DNA of 8,003 nucleotides from Flammeovirgaceae bacterium (GTDB taxonomy: Bacteria; Bacteroidota; Bacteroidia; Cytophagales; Cyclobacteriaceae), in NCBI GenBank assembly GCA_003229495.1, contig QIEB01000018.1:1-8003 (forward strand), written 5' to 3'. Position numbers and translations under genes: made by a program. Of this stretch, positions 1-7,140 are shown piece after piece. Positions within the stretch are counted from its first letter, which is position 1; the number at the start of each line of letters is the position of its first letter. Below the pieces are notes generated by a model that searched no databases, was not told the origin of the DNA, and saw nothing but the letters and a program-made list of their open reading frames with translations.

Positions 1-368
1 GCCGGAATCTGCAGCACATCCACTACTTCTGCTACCAATGGTACCTGATAGGATTCGTGCACATCGGTAACCACGGGAATATCCAGTTCATTTTTGAGTT
101 TGCTAAAAATATCCAGGGATTCATCAAAGCCAATGCTGCGAAACGAATCGGCTGAGGTGCGGTTGGCTTTGTCAAAGGAAGCTTTAAAAATGTAATGTAT
201 GTCAAGATCCTGACAGGCTTGCTTCAAGCTGGCCGCAATCTCATGGCAAATATTATAGTCCTCCACTGCACAGGGGCCTGCGAGCAGAACCAATTTATCA
301 GATCCAATCTCAATTATCGGTGTTAGGTCGACGGGTTTCCTGGTCACTTCAATGATTCTAAGCCCCAT
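1..368 (-). CDS. kdsA: 3-deoxy-8-phosphooctulonate synthase (KDO-8-P synthase), N-terminal part
   Basis: This gene is cut by the left window edge; 122 codons plus two bases are present. Read on the minus strand from ATG at 368, the protein begins MGLRIIEVTRKPVDL and contains LLAGPCAVED, FKASFDKANRTSADS, PVVTDVHE and AEVVDVLQIPA. These are the hallmark blocks of KdsA (phosphoenolpyruvate and phosphate-binding strands of the DAHP-synthase-like TIM barrel). The enzyme condenses phosphoenolpyruvate with arabinose-5-phosphate in the cytoplasm to make KDO-8-phosphate for lipopolysaccharide. GATGGAG lies just before the start codon and can act as ribosome binding site. Family members are about 270-285 residues, so rather less than half is visible. 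It follows the esterase gene by 51 bases on the same strand, but its role is unrelated to glycan breakdown, and it may have its own promoter. Identity is secure; its integrity beyond the edge cannot be judged. Confidence 0.95.
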   Translation of the reverse strand, partial: MGLRIIEVTRKPVDLTPIIEIGSDKLVLLAGPCAVEDYNICHEIAASLKQACQDLDIHYIFKASFDKANRTSADSFRSIGFDESLDIFSKLKNELDIPVVTDVHESYQVPLVAEVVDVLQIP

Positions 369-373
369 ACTCC

Positions 374-395
374 ATCTTTATTCAACCATAAAGAT
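374..395. repeat. Perfect 8-base inverted repeat just upstream of kdsA
   Basis: ATCTTTAT at 374-381 and ATAAAGAT at 388-395 are exact reverse complements separated by six bases (TCAACC). The element ends five bases before the kdsA start codon, next to its GGAG ribosome binding site, and lies in the 51-base gap after the esterase gene. The stem is almost all A/T with one G/C pair, and no T-tract follows on either strand, so it is not a classical terminator. It could be a protein-binding palindrome, a weak leader hairpin, or chance in AT-rich DNA. Confidence 0.4.
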
Positions 396-419
396 ATTAT
401 AACCATACAATTAATCGAT

Positions 420-1442
420 TTATTTGGTTTTCTCGTTCATCCAACCCATTAATTTTTCCTGATAATCTGAAAGATATTTGTGTCCTGTATCTTTAACTTC
501 ATACCACTCCACATCAGCTCCGGCTTCGATCAGATAATCTCTCATGGCTTTTATTTCTTCCGCCCTTTTTTCTTCCTCCCCCCAGGCAATCCATACTGGT
601 TTGTCCTTATACAAATCGGCCTGCTCCCGGGTTATGTCCCTGCCAGGTCCGGAGTAAAATCCTATGGCTGTCCATCGGTCCATGTCTTTTTGTGCGATAC
701 GGAAAGCCCCCATCGATCCCATGGAAAATCCATATAAATATTGTCTTTTCTCATCGGTTTGGAAAAGCTTGCCAAAATGTTCCAGGCACTCATAAATATC
801 TGATTCAGCCTGATCCTTATAGCCTTGGTCACCCCTTCCCCATGGCTTGATATAAAGTCCGTCTCCCCTATAACCCTGTAAGGTAATTCCCGGTTTTTCT
901 GCTTGATAAGGCTGCAGGAGCATTTTCCTGGGATTGTCATTTTTACCTCCCCCACTGCCGTGCAATTCCATATAAAAGGGATAATCCTTTTTATTTGGGT
1001 CAAATGGCTTTGGCAGGTAAAGTTGGTAATAGCTATTTTTTCCGTCAGTAGGTGATACGAAACTCATAATTAGCGGCTTTGAGCCATTAGAGTAAGTATT
1101 CCACAGTGAGCCTTCCTTTTTAAAAAATACCAGCGCGTCAGACACCCATAAACTGTCATTTGTTCCCCAGGGTATTCCATACGTGGTGTCCTCAATCATG
1201 GTCCTTAATGATTTGAAATGCATTTTGAACAATGGATCTTCAGCTTTCGACTCCAGCTTCGATAGCAGCTTCAACAATTTTGACAAATCTTTTTTCTTAA
1301 TTTTTGAAGGTTCTTTTTGGCTTGTTAGCCCTGAAATGAAGGTTGTATGGGATGAAAGATGAGATGATTTTGCCATCAATCGGTTGTTCAAACAGATGAC
1401 AAGGAATATTAAAATAATAATTACAGCATTTTTTTTGTGCAT
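420..1442 (-). CDS. Exported serine esterase, alpha/beta-hydrolase fold
   Basis: A 340-residue protein whose start, MHKKNAVIIILIFLVICL, is a basic then hydrophobic signal peptide or signal anchor, so it acts outside the cytoplasm. Residues about 43-85 are rich in Lys, Leu and Glu and probably helical. The hydrolase domain follows: HGSGGG at 161-166 fits the oxyanion-hole strand, GFSMGSMGAF at 238-247 is the nucleophile elbow (Ser240), and His321 in KDTGHKYL is the likely catalytic His. The acid residue is probably one of Glu289-291 in AWGEEEKR, where Asp is commoner. The layout resembles the PHB-depolymerase/feruloyl-esterase-like and prolyl-oligopeptidase-like esterases found beside glycosidases, which remove acetyl, feruloyl or similar groups from polysaccharides. 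The substrate cannot be read from the sequence. ATG at 1442 lies 11 bases after the stop of the glycoside hydrolase gene, so it is the third gene of an apparent operon. No strong Shine-Dalgarno sequence is seen. A peptidase role is a less likely alternative. Confidence 0.8.
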   Translation of the reverse strand: MHKKNAVIIILIFLVICLNNRLMAKSSHLSSHTTFISGLTSQKEPSKIKKKDLSKLLKLLSKLESKAEDPLFKMHFKSLRTMIEDTTYGIPWGTNDSLWVSDALVFFKKEGSLWNTYSNGSKPLIMSFVSPTDGKNSYYQLYLPKPFDPNKKDYPFYMELHGSGGGKNDNPRKMLLQPYQAEKPGITLQGYRGDGLYIKPWGRGDQGYKDQAESDIYECLEHFGKLFQTDEKRQYLYGFSMGSMGAFRIAQKDMDRWTAIGFYSGPGRDITREQADLYKDKPVWIAWGEEEKRAEEIKAMRDYLIEAGADVEWYEVKDTGHKYLSDYQEKLMGWMNEKTK

Positions 1443-1453
1443 AATTTCTTGAT

Positions 1454-3850
1454 TTACTTTTTAAAAGTTATGTTTTGTTCTCCTTCCTGAAGGGCAATTT
1501 CCGAACCATGCCATTTAAATACCCCGGACATTCCCACCGGCAAGGTTACTTTCCCAAGAATTCCAGTTTTTCCCTTACGCTCTAAATCTACTATTACATT
1601 TCCTCTAGGGTCGGGATAAGTTCCCTTTATTTTTTCTAGCCCGCCCAAATTTGGGGCTATTTCCACGCTTTTAAAACCGTAAGAAACAGGCCTGATTCCA
1701 CAAACCGTGGCTAACAAATGATAGTTGGGACTGGCACTCCAGGCGTGGCAGTCTGAACGCTCAAAAGCCCTGATATCAGATTCCTGAAATGTTGATAATC
1801 CATTTTTCAACATTGTATGCCATGGTTTTAGTTGTTCCAGATACTTATCTCCAATTCCTACTTTTTGCATGGCTTCGAATAAATAGTACCGGAAGTAAAT
1901 AGTGCTTTTCACCAAATCTGGTTCTGTCAGGATCTTGGTCAGCAAAGGCTTTTGTGCTTCTATTGGTACGGCATCGGTTAAAATTGCCCAAATATTGGTA
2001 TGCTGACTAAATACTTTCTGATCAGGTGTTTCAGATAACAATGCCCTGGTATCACTCCAACAATGTTCCAAAGTGGCTTTTTTTAATTCTGAAGCCTGTC
2101 TTCTATATTGATCTGCCTCATATTGGTAACCAAAATCCTCCATCAAGTTGGCCGCATAATATAGTGCATAGGCATATTGCAAGGTAATATTGGCAGAATT
2201 GCCATCCGCGGCCCCTGGAGGGGTCCCTCCCGGATACTCAGGAGACCAGTCAGTGTAGTTCCACCAATTCACATTACCAAGCATGCCGGTCTCATCAATA
2301 TATTTTTCAAACCAACTTAGAACACCTCTTATACCAGGCAAGAATTGTTTTACAAAGGCCCTATCATCACGATGTAAATGATAATCGTGGATCATATCTA
2401 TCCAGAAAAGTGAAAATGGTGGTATCACCAAGATCAGGTCTGAAGGATACCGGGCCATGGTGAGGCCGTTTGACATACGGGAATTATCAAATTGCACTAT
2501 AGCATTTCGTACCAGGCGATCATCACCGGAAGCATACATGGAGATCAGCGCTTGTATCCTGGTATCTCCTACGTAATTCAGCTGTTCGTAATATGGGCAG
2601 TCAAAATAGGTCTCCAATGCACATAGTCTGGCAGTTCTCCAGCCTGTATTCCAGATGTCGGTTAAAGAAGGATCATTGCTTTCAAACGAGCCCTTTTGCT
2701 CAAGCGGGTAAGCGGTAAATATCCCATAATAATCATTCAAAACCAGGGGATCACTCTGCGTTTCTATGTTCAATTGAATATAGCGGTATGTCCTTATCCA
2801 AAGTGGCCGAAACAATCTGTTTTCTCCTCCATCAGGGAAGAAAACATCCTGATATCCATAGATGCGCTTACCTTCTGTTTCATTTCTGTTCCCTTTCTGC
2901 TTGGTCTCCTTATCGTAAAGTGCTTCGGAATAGGTTACGGTAATTTTTGATCCTTTGCCATTACTGACCAGCAGCTCGGGGAAACCCATGGTAAGGTGGG
3001 CCTGGTCCAGCAAAATAGTCACTGTTTGATTTCCTTGAATGGTAAGCTGGCCGTCAGGATTTATAAACTGTTCAGAGTTGGTTATTTCTATCCCTTCAGA
3101 TCTCACTATTCTATTTAGTCTTTCTTCTTTTTGTTCCAGCAATGGTATTTTCCTCGGTTCAAGCAACCACCAGTACTCGTAACGGAATCCGCGAGGTGCT
3201 CCTTTTTTGGCAATTTTGTTGGCTGCCTGCCATTGGCTGTCATCAAAGCTCAGCGTCTGCCATCCCCAAGGGTATATTTTTCCATCAATGTTGTCACATG
3301 GGCCTGCGGCATAATAGCCGCCTACTATGTGTTCCCCGCGTTTTACCGGATTGGGAGTAAAAGCCATATTTCGTGCTACTTTCCAATTACCACTACCCGT
3401 GTTTAGGTATTCATGCCCTTCGCTATTGCATTGAAGTAGAAAAGCAGTGCGATGCGAATGTTGAGCCACGGACTTGTCAATTCCCATATTGTATACCTCG
3501 GCAGCCAATACATTTTTTCCTGTTATTAAATATTCTGAAATGTCAACAGTCTCATAACGCCAATGCTGCAAGTCGCTGCGGGCTGGCCCCATACTCACTT
3601 CAACGCCGTTCACCAGCAGTCTGTACCTATTGTCAGCGGTTATATTCACCACAAATTCGTTGGGGACATTTGCTATTTCAAAGGTGTTCCTGAAGATGTA
3701 TACTCCATAATCCTGAGGACTGATACCCTTCATATCCACCCAATATGCGTCCCAGGGATCGGTTAATAGTTTTGGGTTTACCAGATCCGGATCTTGCGAA
3801 AGCAGCGGGAATGAAGACCACAAAAACAAGATTATTATTAAATGACGCAT
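1454..3850 (-). CDS. Exported GH78-type alpha-L-rhamnosidase-like glycoside hydrolase
   Basis: A 798-residue protein with signal peptide MRHLIIILFLWSSFPLLSQ (residues 1-19), so periplasmic or surface-located. Residues about 60-120 form a beta-sandwich sugar-binding module (ITADNRYRLLVNGVEV, then DLQHWRYETVDISEYL). After a second beta-rich region comes the (alpha/alpha)6 catalytic barrel from about 390. ETYFDCPYYEQLNYVGDTR at 413-431 corresponds to the GH78 block usually written DCPxRxERxGWxGD; Asp417 and Glu422 match the acidic residues implicated in catalysis and Asp429 is conserved. Later come NWWNYTDW (about 528-535), FQE (688-690, possible general base) and HAWSASPNYHLL (702-713), then a C-terminal beta-sandwich ending at residue 798. 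GH78 enzymes release terminal alpha-L-rhamnose by inversion. The YYEQLNY version is divergent, so another terminal sugar is possible. It lies 42 bases after the sulfatase and 11 before the esterase, which indicates co-transcription and a joint role on a decorated glycan. Confidence 0.87.
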   Translation of the reverse strand: MRHLIIILFLWSSFPLLSQDPDLVNPKLLTDPWDAYWVDMKGISPQDYGVYIFRNTFEIANVPNEFVVNITADNRYRLLVNGVEVSMGPARSDLQHWRYETVDISEYLITGKNVLAAEVYNMGIDKSVAQHSHRTAFLLQCNSEGHEYLNTGSGNWKVARNMAFTPNPVKRGEHIVGGYYAAGPCDNIDGKIYPWGWQTLSFDDSQWQAANKIAKKGAPRGFRYEYWWLLEPRKIPLLEQKEERLNRIVRSEGIEITNSEQFINPDGQLTIQGNQTVTILLDQAHLTMGFPELLVSNGKGSKITVTYSEALYDKETKQKGNRNETEGKRIYGYQDVFFPDGGENRLFRPLWIRTYRYIQLNIETQSDPLVLNDYYGIFTAYPLEQKGSFESNDPSLTDIWNTGWRTARLCALETYFDCPYYEQLNYVGDTRIQALISMYASGDDRLVRNAIVQFDNSRMSNGLTMARYPSDLILVIPPFSLFWIDMIHDYHLHRDDRAFVKQFLPGIRGVLSWFEKYIDETGMLGNVNWWNYTDWSPEYPGGTPPGAADGNSANITLQYAYALYYAANLMEDFGYQYEADQYRRQASELKKATLEHCWSDTRALLSETPDQKVFSQHTNIWAILTDAVPIEAQKPLLTKILTEPDLVKSTIYFRYYLFEAMQKVGIGDKYLEQLKPWHTMLKNGLSTFQESDIRAFERSDCHAWSASPNYHLLATVCGIRPVSYGFKSVEIAPNLGGLEKIKGTYPDPRGNVIVDLERKGKTGILGKVTLPVGMSGVFKWHGSEIALQEGEQNITFKK

Positions 3851-3892
3851 ATAGATTGAATTTATAATTAGACAAGAATTTCCATGTACCTG

Positions 3893-5746
3893 TCACTTTG
3901 ATTTTGAATCCCATTTTTGGGCCAAAGCGGTGGCCGCCCGTTTGCTATAGTCATGCTTTGCTTCACCAAGGTATTTCTGAATTTCAGTCTGGGCCTTGAG
4001 ACTATTAATATTTAAGATATCGATGGAATTAAGAGCGAAGTTTGAAGTAAAATTGTCATTCTTTAAATTTTCAAGCAATACTTGCTCTGCCAATTCTTTT
4101 TCCCCAAGCTTGTATAAGGCCTCCGCGGCCACAATTGCCACCGAAGAGGATGGGTCATTGACAGCTTCTTTTAGAGCTTGAATAGCTGAAGATGCTTTTT
4201 TTCCTAAAATTAGTAAACCAGTGGCCCCCCAATACCTGACCGCAGGATCATCATTCTCCAGGTATCTTATGAAAGCCGGAAGGCTCTCCTCTTTACCCAG
4301 ACTGGCCAGTTCTGCCGCCTCCACTATTTCCATCATATCCACATCATTCTCTCTCATATAGTCATACATTGGCATTTCCCCTACCCTTTCCTGCCAGTCC
4401 GGCTCAGGTATAAATCCGGTATCCATTATATCCATTACCCAGTCATGATTGGCTTTTCTCATCCTCGCCAGCACATCGGCATATTGAGGGTCATCGGCTA
4501 AATTTTTCACCTCCCAAGGGTCGTTTTCGGTATCATACAGCTCTTCCGAAGGTTTGCTGTGCCAAAATACACTTTGAACGGCATTACATTCACCAGCCAG
4601 GCACGCCTGCTCCCACGAACCTATGGAAGGGGCCCTCCACAAGTATGACAAATGCTGACCATATATACGATGGGGCATATAATTTCTTATATAGCGAAAC
4701 TGCTGGTCCCGTAATGCCCTGGACATATCGTAGCGTTCATCCATTCTTCCTCTGAACATGTAGGCATACTCAGGGTCAGGTGTCTTCTGGGATCCCAGAA
4801 AAGCGTTCCCCTGCAGGTATTCCGGGACAGGTATCCCCACTATACTCAATAATGTAGGGGCCAGGTCTACAAAGCTGATCATGCGGTCAACTTTTGTCCC
4901 CTTTTCTTCATTTGGAAACCAGTGCTTATACTTTTCAGGGACACGAACAATAAACGGAACATGAGTACCTGATTCATATACGTAACGCTTGCTCCTGGCC
5001 ATCACCCCCCCATGGTCTCCATAATAAAATACAATGGTGTTCTCCGAGAGTCCCGCCTCATCCAGTTCCCTCAGCTTCTCCCCTATCCAGCTGTCCATAT
5101 CTTCCACCTTGTCATAATACTGGGCCCAATCATGCTTCATCTCTGCTGTTCTGGGGTGATAAGGGGGAATTGGGACTGCTTCAGGATCATGCCTTAACTC
5201 CTCTGTGGGTGTCCATTTATGCACTGAACTCTCATGCGATATGGTAGTATTGAAAATGGCGAAAAACGGTTGACCTTCTTTTCGGCTTTTATAATGTGCT
5301 GAATCTGAAGACTGGTCCCAGGCGCCTCCATATTGATTGAGATCTATATTATAGTCGGTCTTTATGTTGTTGGTGCAGTAATATCCCAACTCCCGTAAAT
5401 ATTTTGGATACAACCTGATTCTGTCACTCATTCTATAGTGGCTGCGCATATGCTGATTGCCCCCGGAGGTTGCATATACGCCAGTGATAATGGTATTCCT
5501 GGCAGGAGCGCAAACAGGTGCATTGGCATAAGCATGGGTATATAGAAAGCCTTCGGACGCCAGCTTATCCAGATTAGGGGTAGTAGCGAACTCATCACCA
5601 TAACAGCCCAAAAACGGGCTGTTGTCCTCCGAAGTAAGCCATAATATATTGGGAAGGTCCTCCGATGCCTTTGAGAACTGACTATATAAAGATCCACAGG
5701 CAGCAAACGCCATAGTGAATACTAAGAAGGTGGTTTTCATTTTCAT
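3893..5746 (-). CDS. Exported type I (S1 family) sulfatase with C-terminal HEAT-like repeats
   Basis: A 617-residue protein. Residues 1-23 form an export signal; AFAAC with Cys17 is a poor lipobox, so lipoprotein or soluble periplasmic location is open. The alkaline-phosphatase-like sulfatase domain follows: NILWLTSEDNSPFLGCYGD (33-51, metal ligands near Glu40/Asp41), then VCAPARNTIITG (78-89), the C-x-P-x-R sulfatase signature in which Cys79 is converted to formylglycine by a maturase encoded elsewhere. His171, Asp244-His245 in GDHGG and Lys253/Arg254 fit further metal and sulfate ligands. ENDPWEVKNLADDP (407-420) is the usual end of the domain. From about 477 to 615 there are helical pairs such as LENDDPAVRYWGATGLLILG and VNDPSSSVAIVAAEALYKLG, typical HEAT-like repeats. 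It hydrolyses sulfate esters or N-sulfate; the sugar is not readable. It is the first gene of the three-gene cluster, so sulfate removal may precede glycosidase action. ATG at 5746 has an in-frame ATG two codons later; no Shine-Dalgarno is evident. Confidence 0.93.
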   Translation of the reverse strand: MKMKTTFLVFTMAFAACGSLYSQFSKASEDLPNILWLTSEDNSPFLGCYGDEFATTPNLDKLASEGFLYTHAYANAPVCAPARNTIITGVYATSGGNQHMRSHYRMSDRIRLYPKYLRELGYYCTNNIKTDYNIDLNQYGGAWDQSSDSAHYKSRKEGQPFFAIFNTTISHESSVHKWTPTEELRHDPEAVPIPPYHPRTAEMKHDWAQYYDKVEDMDSWIGEKLRELDEAGLSENTIVFYYGDHGGVMARSKRYVYESGTHVPFIVRVPEKYKHWFPNEEKGTKVDRMISFVDLAPTLLSIVGIPVPEYLQGNAFLGSQKTPDPEYAYMFRGRMDERYDMSRALRDQQFRYIRNYMPHRIYGQHLSYLWRAPSIGSWEQACLAGECNAVQSVFWHSKPSEELYDTENDPWEVKNLADDPQYADVLARMRKANHDWVMDIMDTGFIPEPDWQERVGEMPMYDYMRENDVDMMEIVEAAELASLGKEESLPAFIRYLENDDPAVRYWGATGLLILGKKASSAIQALKEAVNDPSSSVAIVAAEALYKLGEKELAEQVLLENLKNDNFTSNFALNSIDILNINSLKAQTEIQKYLGEAKHDYSKRAATALAQKWDSKSK

Positions 5747-5835
5747 TCTACAAAACTAATAAGTTTTCTATTTTATGAAAGCATGGTAGGCAGGTGGCCA
5801 GAATCATAGAATTGAGAACATAATTTTCATTGATT
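5747..5835. other. Spacer between hipA stop and sulfatase start
   Basis: This 89-base gap separates two genes on the same strand with unrelated roles. It must hold the promoter of the sulfatase-hydrolase-esterase genes unless hipA transcription reads through. TAGTTTTG (minus strand, 5751-5758) matches TAnnTTTG but sits only four bases from the start codon. No stem-loop with a T-tract is seen, so hipBA has no recognisable terminator here. Confidence 0.5.
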
Positions 5836-7140
5836 TCACACTTTTATGAGTGTTTTATTTATTGCGTCTCGCAATCTCGGATTCACTCCTGCTTGTTCTG
5901 CATACTTATTCCAGGATGAAACCTTCTCCCTTATTTGTGTTAGAATCTTTGCTGCTTTTTTAATACTCATAGACTTGGCAATTGCCAATATATCGTTTTT
6001 TGTGATACTCTTTCTTTTTCCATTGATGCTAAGTGCATGTTGGCTTACCCATACACTATCTGGACGATAAGCATGACATATATCATATGCCGGAGCTAAT
6101 TCCCATGCACTGTCTTTTTGAAGTCTAAACGCAAAATTCTTGGTATGATCGTCGCAGTTCCTTGCAAGCACATTAAAAACCATTCTGCGATACATTTGCG
6201 CAGCCTGTTGGTAAGGTAAGCGAAGCAATCTCATAGTCTGAAATAACTGCTCATAACTATAACTGTTCACTTCAGTAAAGTCGTAATGTCGTAGTGCGCA
6301 AAATGTCTGAATATGATGTTTTATATCACCGTTTTCCCTGTCATATCGCTTAGTCATAAAATGTGCCCGTCCATTCTCTTCCAGCAGTTGAGATTCCATC
6401 ATCTCAATACCACAATCCTTTGCCATTTCAAAATATGCCATTTCAACCCGGCCGTACCCCTTAGTGGCACCAAATTGTTCATCACCTACCCCATCTAATT
6501 TAATTAACCAATGCTCAAATCCTTTAGGGGCTTTGGTTTGCCCAGATCTTACTTGTCCAGTGTTATGATTATATGCAATAATTGCTTTAGGTCTGGCGCC
6601 ACCGGCTGATGTTCCAATTTTTAAAATTTCCATCATAGCCTGTTTTTCATCTTTTTCCAAATGGGCTTCAAATTGCACTCTTTTATTGAGCATTTTTTGA
6701 GCGATATCCACCAATCTTCCAATTTCTACTAGAAATGTCTTTTTATTTGATTTTAGCGGAGTTGACTCAAACTCTAAGGCTCCCATTCCCCGGGTCCCTA
6801 TAAAACATAATTGTTCAATAGGGTTCATGCTATTCTCAGCTCGCCCATTTTGTGCAAGCCAGGAATTGATTAGTTGATTTCCATATTTATCAGGCAATAC
6901 ATCAGCCAAGAGACCAGGTAATCCTTTAAATGTGTCAAATTCACTGTTTAAGGAAGCTCTTAATTCAGGAAAAGAATATATTGTTTTCCTGGTTGTGAGG
7001 GGCATTTTAATGGGAGATAATTCCCATCCTAACTCTACAAATTTAGGATCATATTCGAAACTTGCAAGCCCCTTGTTTTCCAGCCAGGCAACTGCCCCAA
7101 CGGTTTGATTCCATATTTTGACAAATGACGTGGTTATCAT
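5836..7140 (-). CDS. hipA: HipA-family serine/threonine kinase toxin
   Basis: A 434-residue protein, close to E. coli HipA (440). The N-terminal HipA module (about 1-130: VKIWNQTVGAVAWLENKG, SFPELRASL, GLPGLLADVLPDKYGN, GTRGMGAL) precedes the kinase core. GTSAGGARPKAII at 176-188 is the phosphate-binding loop with Ser178 where HipA autophosphorylates; WLIKLDG holds the nucleotide-binding Lys214. RNCDDHTKNFAF (327-338) is the catalytic loop, with Asp330 and Asn335 matching E. coli Asp309 and Asn314, and LAPAYDICHAY carries Asp353 equivalent to E. coli Asp332. All key residues are present, so an active kinase is expected. E. coli HipA phosphorylates glutamyl-tRNA synthetase and arrests translation; the target here is unknown. 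An upstream in-frame TTG at 7146 exists, but ATG at 7140 is preferred: it overlaps the hipB stop as TAATG, a layout for translational coupling. Being second in the operon, it is probably repressed by HipB with or without HipA. Confidence 0.95.
   Translation of the reverse strand: MITTSFVKIWNQTVGAVAWLENKGLASFEYDPKFVELGWELSPIKMPLTTRKTIYSFPELRASLNSEFDTFKGLPGLLADVLPDKYGNQLINSWLAQNGRAENSMNPIEQLCFIGTRGMGALEFESTPLKSNKKTFLVEIGRLVDIAQKMLNKRVQFEAHLEKDEKQAMMEILKIGTSAGGARPKAIIAYNHNTGQVRSGQTKAPKGFEHWLIKLDGVGDEQFGATKGYGRVEMAYFEMAKDCGIEMMESQLLEENGRAHFMTKRYDRENGDIKHHIQTFCALRHYDFTEVNSYSYEQLFQTMRLLRLPYQQAAQMYRRMVFNVLARNCDDHTKNFAFRLQKDSAWELAPAYDICHAYRPDSVWVSQHALSINGKRKSITKNDILAIAKSMSIKKAAKILTQIREKVSSWNKYAEQAGVNPRLRDAINKTLIKV

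Noticed and set aside
389..396. TATCTTTA on the minus strand as a kdsA -7 box
   Set aside because: It lacks the final G of TAnnTTTG, and the nearest TTG is only 11 bases upstream, too close for a -33 element.
662..1003. 113-codon minus-strand ORF inside the esterase gene
   Set aside because: It overlaps the esterase reading frame, whose catalytic motifs are clear; the peptide has no recognisable domain.
3131..3766. Several plus-strand ORFs of 67-106 codons opposite the GH78 gene
   Set aside because: They are antisense shadows of a well-supported gene and show no coherent motifs.
5751..5758. TAGTTTTG on the minus strand as the sulfatase promoter -7 box
   Set aside because: It matches TAnnTTTG exactly, but the start point would fall on the start codon, and the -33 position reads TTTC, not TTTG. 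A leaderless message is possible but unsupported.
5836..5865. CACT...AGTG stem at the end of hipA as a terminator
   Set aside because: The arms are only four bases, lie within the coding end, and no T-tract follows on the transcribed strand.
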